DNA from: Erigeron canadensis | Lineage: Eukaryota; Streptophyta; Magnoliopsida; Asterales; Asteraceae | Reading direction: 5' to 3' | NCBI RefSeq assembly: GCF_010389155.1 | Contig: NC_057761.1 | Coordinates: forward strand, 746,501 to 810,500 | DNA length: 64,000 nucleotides | Part shown: positions 61,424 to 64,000 of the stretch, one piece after another | Position numbering within the stretch: position 1 is the stretch's first letter | Layout of the letters: each line of letters starts with the position of its first letter | Notes under the pieces: generated by a model | What the model saw: the letters and a program-made list of their open reading frames with translations, nothing else | What the model was told of the DNA's origin: nothing | Databases searched by the model: none | Position numbers and translations under genes: made by a program

Positions 61424-61640
61424 ACCCAAATTGGCTGACAATAGCAAAGACCAGGGAGAAATAATCACCAACAAGCTCGCCTTCATTCCTGGTCTGGTTT
61501 TCAAAGTCACGCCTCAGCCCTGAAGTTTGATGGCTTTAAGCTTCTCATCTCCTTGGAACTCCATTTTCAAGATATCCCAGGTTTCCTTAGCACTTGTTGC
61601 GGCCAATTCTTGAGAGCAAGTGATCATGTAAGGCTTGGAC
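61424..61640 (-). mobile_element. Copia Gag fragment, antisense
   Basis: The minus strand reads ITCSQELAATSAKETWDILK, MEFQGDEKLKAIKLQ and, after a one-base shift, RRDFENQTRNEGELVGDYFS. This is the plant copia Gag (UBN2-type) core. About 70 codons remain. It differs from the Gag of the element at 7237. Confidence 0.7.
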
Positions 61641-61932
61641 CAATGTACAGAGTTATGCATCCAGTTATGTTAGCAAATCCAACTACGAGTATATGTTATG
61701 GACCATTTTGATGCTTCTTATCTGACATCTACTTGTTTGGTTTTATTTGGTAGTGATATTTGCACGATTTATAAGGCTTTTTAATCTGTTGGAGTAGCCA
61801 TATCCGTGAAGTCCACATGTTTTCTTGATCATATTTTTTGAGCATTGATGATAATGGATTTGGTCATTTCGAAATCCTTTGTTTCTGATTCAAGTGTTTG
61901 TGGCAACATAGTCAGTTTGTGTTACATGTCAG

Positions 61933-62034
61933 AACTAGAAATTGACGGTGTGGTTTGAATTGGTTGGCTTGGCTTGGCTTGGTTTGACCATGTAAATCAG
62001 CTTTTTGTTCGTTTTTATGATTATTTTGAATCAC
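61933..62034 (+). repeat. ~100-bp direct repeat, left copy
   Basis: AACTAGAAATTGACGGTGTG to GAATCACT. It recurs at 62171-62267 with about five small differences. The two copies bracket the SINE fragment. Confidence 0.9.
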
Positions 62035-62163
62035 TTTTTTTTTTCCCGAACATTCAGTCGTATGCGACATCAGGGAAACCTCACCGTATAATGGTGAAGC
62101 CTTGCACGTATCCTAGATAACAAGATGTTGACTATGGGCTGTTACAAGTATTCGGAGGAGAAG
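62035..62163 (-). mobile_element. 5'-truncated SINE, same family as 2326-2540
   Basis: In reverse it reads TCCTCCGAATACTTGTAACA to ACTGAATGTTCGGG and an A-tail (T-run 62035-62044). It is alignable with 2424-2540; the Pol III promoter part is missing. Confidence 0.85.
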
Positions 62164-62170
62164 GTTAAAA

Positions 62171-62267
62171 AACTAGAAATTGACAGTGTGGTTTGAATTG
62201 GTTGGCTTGGCTTGGTTTAACCATGTAATCAGCTTTTTGTTCGTTATTATGATTATTTTGAATCACT
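62171..62267 (+). repeat. ~100-bp direct repeat, right copy
   Basis: AACTAGAAATTGACAGTGTG to AATCACT, partner of 61933-62034. It has one fewer GGCTT unit. Confidence 0.9.
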
Positions 62268-62395
62268 TATTAATGTATAAAACTTTATTAAGTATATATC
62301 TATTATCAGATTTTCACAAAGATTTAGGTAATTATTTAATATGTTTTTCACCTGCGAGATAAAAGAATATATGTTAATGTGCTATACACTACGGG

Positions 62396-62676
62396 TAGTG
62401 GTGGGACCTGACTCCTACCTGAAACGGTTATTGGTTAACGTGATCACACAACTCGAATGAGTTTGAACCCGGTTTTGGGTCAAACATGGACCGGGTGTTG
62501 CCCGGGTTTTCTTTTGCTAAAAACCGAACCCGACCTAACTTTAACCTAGTCTTAATCCGAAAATCCGAAATCCAAACCAGCTTCAACCCGACGGTTTTCC
62601 AAAACCCGAACCAGTTTTGGTCAAACTCAGGTTTGACCGGCTTCGGTTTTGGGTACAGGTTTTGTGCCCACCTCTA
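62396..62676. mobile_element. hAT-like short element, old
   Basis: Termini TAGTGGTGGG / CCCACCTCTA and ACCCG/CGGGT-rich flanks. The 8-base flanks (ACTACGGG, ACAATGGA) match at five positions, fitting an aged duplication. It is absent from copy 1 of the duplicated flank, which supports insertion after duplication. Confidence 0.6.
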
Positions 62677-62960
62677 ACAATGGATGGTTCCACTTTGGTA
62701 ATGATATTGAATTATACGGAAACAAATATGCTTACTGGTGTGAGATCCTAAAACAGGGAGGCCTTGAGGAGAAAAATTTGACCTGCTGCTTGGACATACT
62801 TTATTGATAGTAACAAAATTTAAATCTTTTTTAATATATGTTGTAGTATCTGTTAAAAAGTACAGTTATATGTGGTCGTATGGGTATATAGTGGTGCTTG
62901 GTGATGGTAACGGCGACGAGTATGTGTGACAGAGGAAACCGTGTGAGGCATTAAGGGTAT

Positions 62961-63609
62961 TATTTGAATAAATGTTTGTCAGGATAAGGTTATTAAAAAA
63001 ATGTAAATAGTTAAGAACTCTCTGGTTTCATATATTGTATCAAAAGTCCAAATATACACCGTATAGAACTCATGCCCGATAAGTTACCATTTTCACACAT
63101 GGATCACAAGATATAGTTTCTCTGCTTGTCTTTGACAAGTTTTGAACTTGTAACCTCTAACCTTCATCGTTGGATTCATGTAGTCACATGATAGCAATAC
63201 CACTAGGGTTATACCCCATTGATAATTAACATGTGTCATTAATAATGTTGAAGGATATATCTAGGTTATCAAGTTCTTTTATACTAATTTTTAACCGTAT
63301 TTAACATGATTCATAGTATTATATAATACAACTAAACATGTTTGATGATATATGGTTAACTCCTTCCCCTCTCAACCAGCATCCCACCAATATGATTGAT
63401 TTATTTAAGGTTTTTTTCATATTTTTTGACGCTATATTTTTTACTATGTATATAATCATCAAGGAATTAGTATCAAATATTATATGTAAACTAGGTTTAT
63501 ATAAAAATCATAATATTAGGTTGTCTATCTCTATATATTTAGAGGTGATAGCCAGAAATTAGCAGTGAGATTGGTAATTAAAGATTTTGGGATTGTTGAT
63601 GAAAATATG

Positions 63610-63641
<32 letters not shown>

Positions 63642-63890
63642 CTTTTCCGCTTTCTAAAACCTACGAGTAATTATGTTTTTAAGTTTTAGCTTAATCGTTG
63701 AAAGATTAACCTTTTGATTAGAGGTTTTGTTTTTAAGTTTAGGAAGGATATAATTATTGAGTCTTTCTATAAGGGTTGACTTGGGTATACCTGGATTCAA
63801 ATCAAAAGGGCAGGGTTTACCTCGACCTTTTAAAAAGAAAAATACTAGAGAAGTAATTAATTGAGGGCCAAATAGCTTAGGATGATGATA
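62961..63890. other. Intergenic DNA, no gene identified
   Basis: AT-rich, with a 30-T run at 63612-63641. The minus-strand frame at 63654-63917 has no family signature. Confidence 0.5.
63612..63641. repeat. Poly(T) run, 30 bases
   Basis: Thirty T in a row. It could be a retroposon A-tail on the minus strand, but no element body was recognised. Confidence 0.8.
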
Positions 63891-63895
63891 TGCGT

Positions 63896-63905
63896 CTATA
63901 AATAT
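63896..63905 (+). promoter_or_regulatory. Candidate TATA box for gene starting at 63976
   Basis: CTATAAATAT about 75 bp upstream of the ATG, followed by a C/T-rich leader (CTCAAGTCTCAACCCTTTCA). Confidence 0.4.
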
Positions 63906-63975
63906 CCTAACTCTCAAGTCTCAACCCTTTCACCGCCATTAAATTTAAAAAATAGCTGCTAAAGGGTTTTCGAAG

Positions 63976-64000
63976 ATGGCTCGCTGGTATTTCCTCTACT
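63976..64000 (+). CDS. Possible 5' end of a gene cut by the window edge
   Basis: ATG in a favourable plant context (GAAGATGGCT) reads MARWYFLY up to the window end. The TATA-like box and leader support a start codon. Eight codons are too few to name a product. Confidence 0.35.

Larger units (their letters stand above)
61642..62960 (+). repeat. SBDS downstream flank, duplicated (copy 2)
   Basis: Colinear with 56725-58200 (shared GAGTTATGCATCCAG, TTGATGCTTCTTATCTGACA, GGTTTTATTTGGTAGTGATA). It lacks the Helitron of copy 1 but has its own insertions: a SINE fragment and a hAT-like element. Similarity fades after about 62800. Confidence 0.85.

Overview
This is nuclear DNA of a flowering plant. 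The reasons are AT-rich intergenic sequence, spliced genes with GT-AG introns, a PORR-domain plastid splicing factor, a plant-type SBDS with a C-terminal zinc finger, and dense plant transposons (Ty1/copia, gypsy-like solo LTRs, Helitrons, hAT, MULE, CACTA, RTE LINE, tRNA-derived SINE). A eudicot is likely, perhaps an asterid, but the lineage cannot be fixed from the window alone.

Three intact host genes can be built exon by exon. WTF1-like (30040-31557, minus) is a single-exon chloroplast group II intron splicing factor of 505 aa. Spermidine synthase SPDS (32730-35354, minus) has nine exons and 334 aa. SBDS ribosome maturation factor (49644-56688, plus) has five exons and 357 aa. A fourth gene may begin at 63976 and run off the window. 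The three genes are housekeeping neighbours with unrelated jobs (plastid RNA splicing, polyamine synthesis, 60S ribosome maturation); nothing suggests a functional cluster.

Layout: 1-6211 holds a Helitron-like element, a SINE, MITEs, a CACTA end and a decayed copia relic. 6936-11170 is a defective copia element with both LTRs and a target-site duplication. 11965-16486 carries three Helitrons almost end to end, one with a nested hAT element. 16487-25900 is gene-poor, with a fold-back element and a GTTCGT-rich hAT-like element. 25925-29420 is a graveyard of gene pieces (partial SPDS copy, GPAT-like fragment, orphan exons). 30040-35354 holds WTF1 and SPDS. 35869-49341 is a nest of solo LTRs inside an antisense copia relic, plus a 3 kb Helitron. 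49644-56688 is SBDS, whose introns host a Helitron, an RTE LINE and a hAT element. 56725-62960 is a duplicated SBDS downstream flank, separated by a broken MULE transposase gene and captured-looking exons.

The most informative observation is a Helitron-like family with a CTCR rather than CTRR 3' end. Its borders are proven by an empty site preserved in the duplicated SBDS flank. I saw no clearly new multi-gene system; the interest lies in transposon structure and gene-fragment history.
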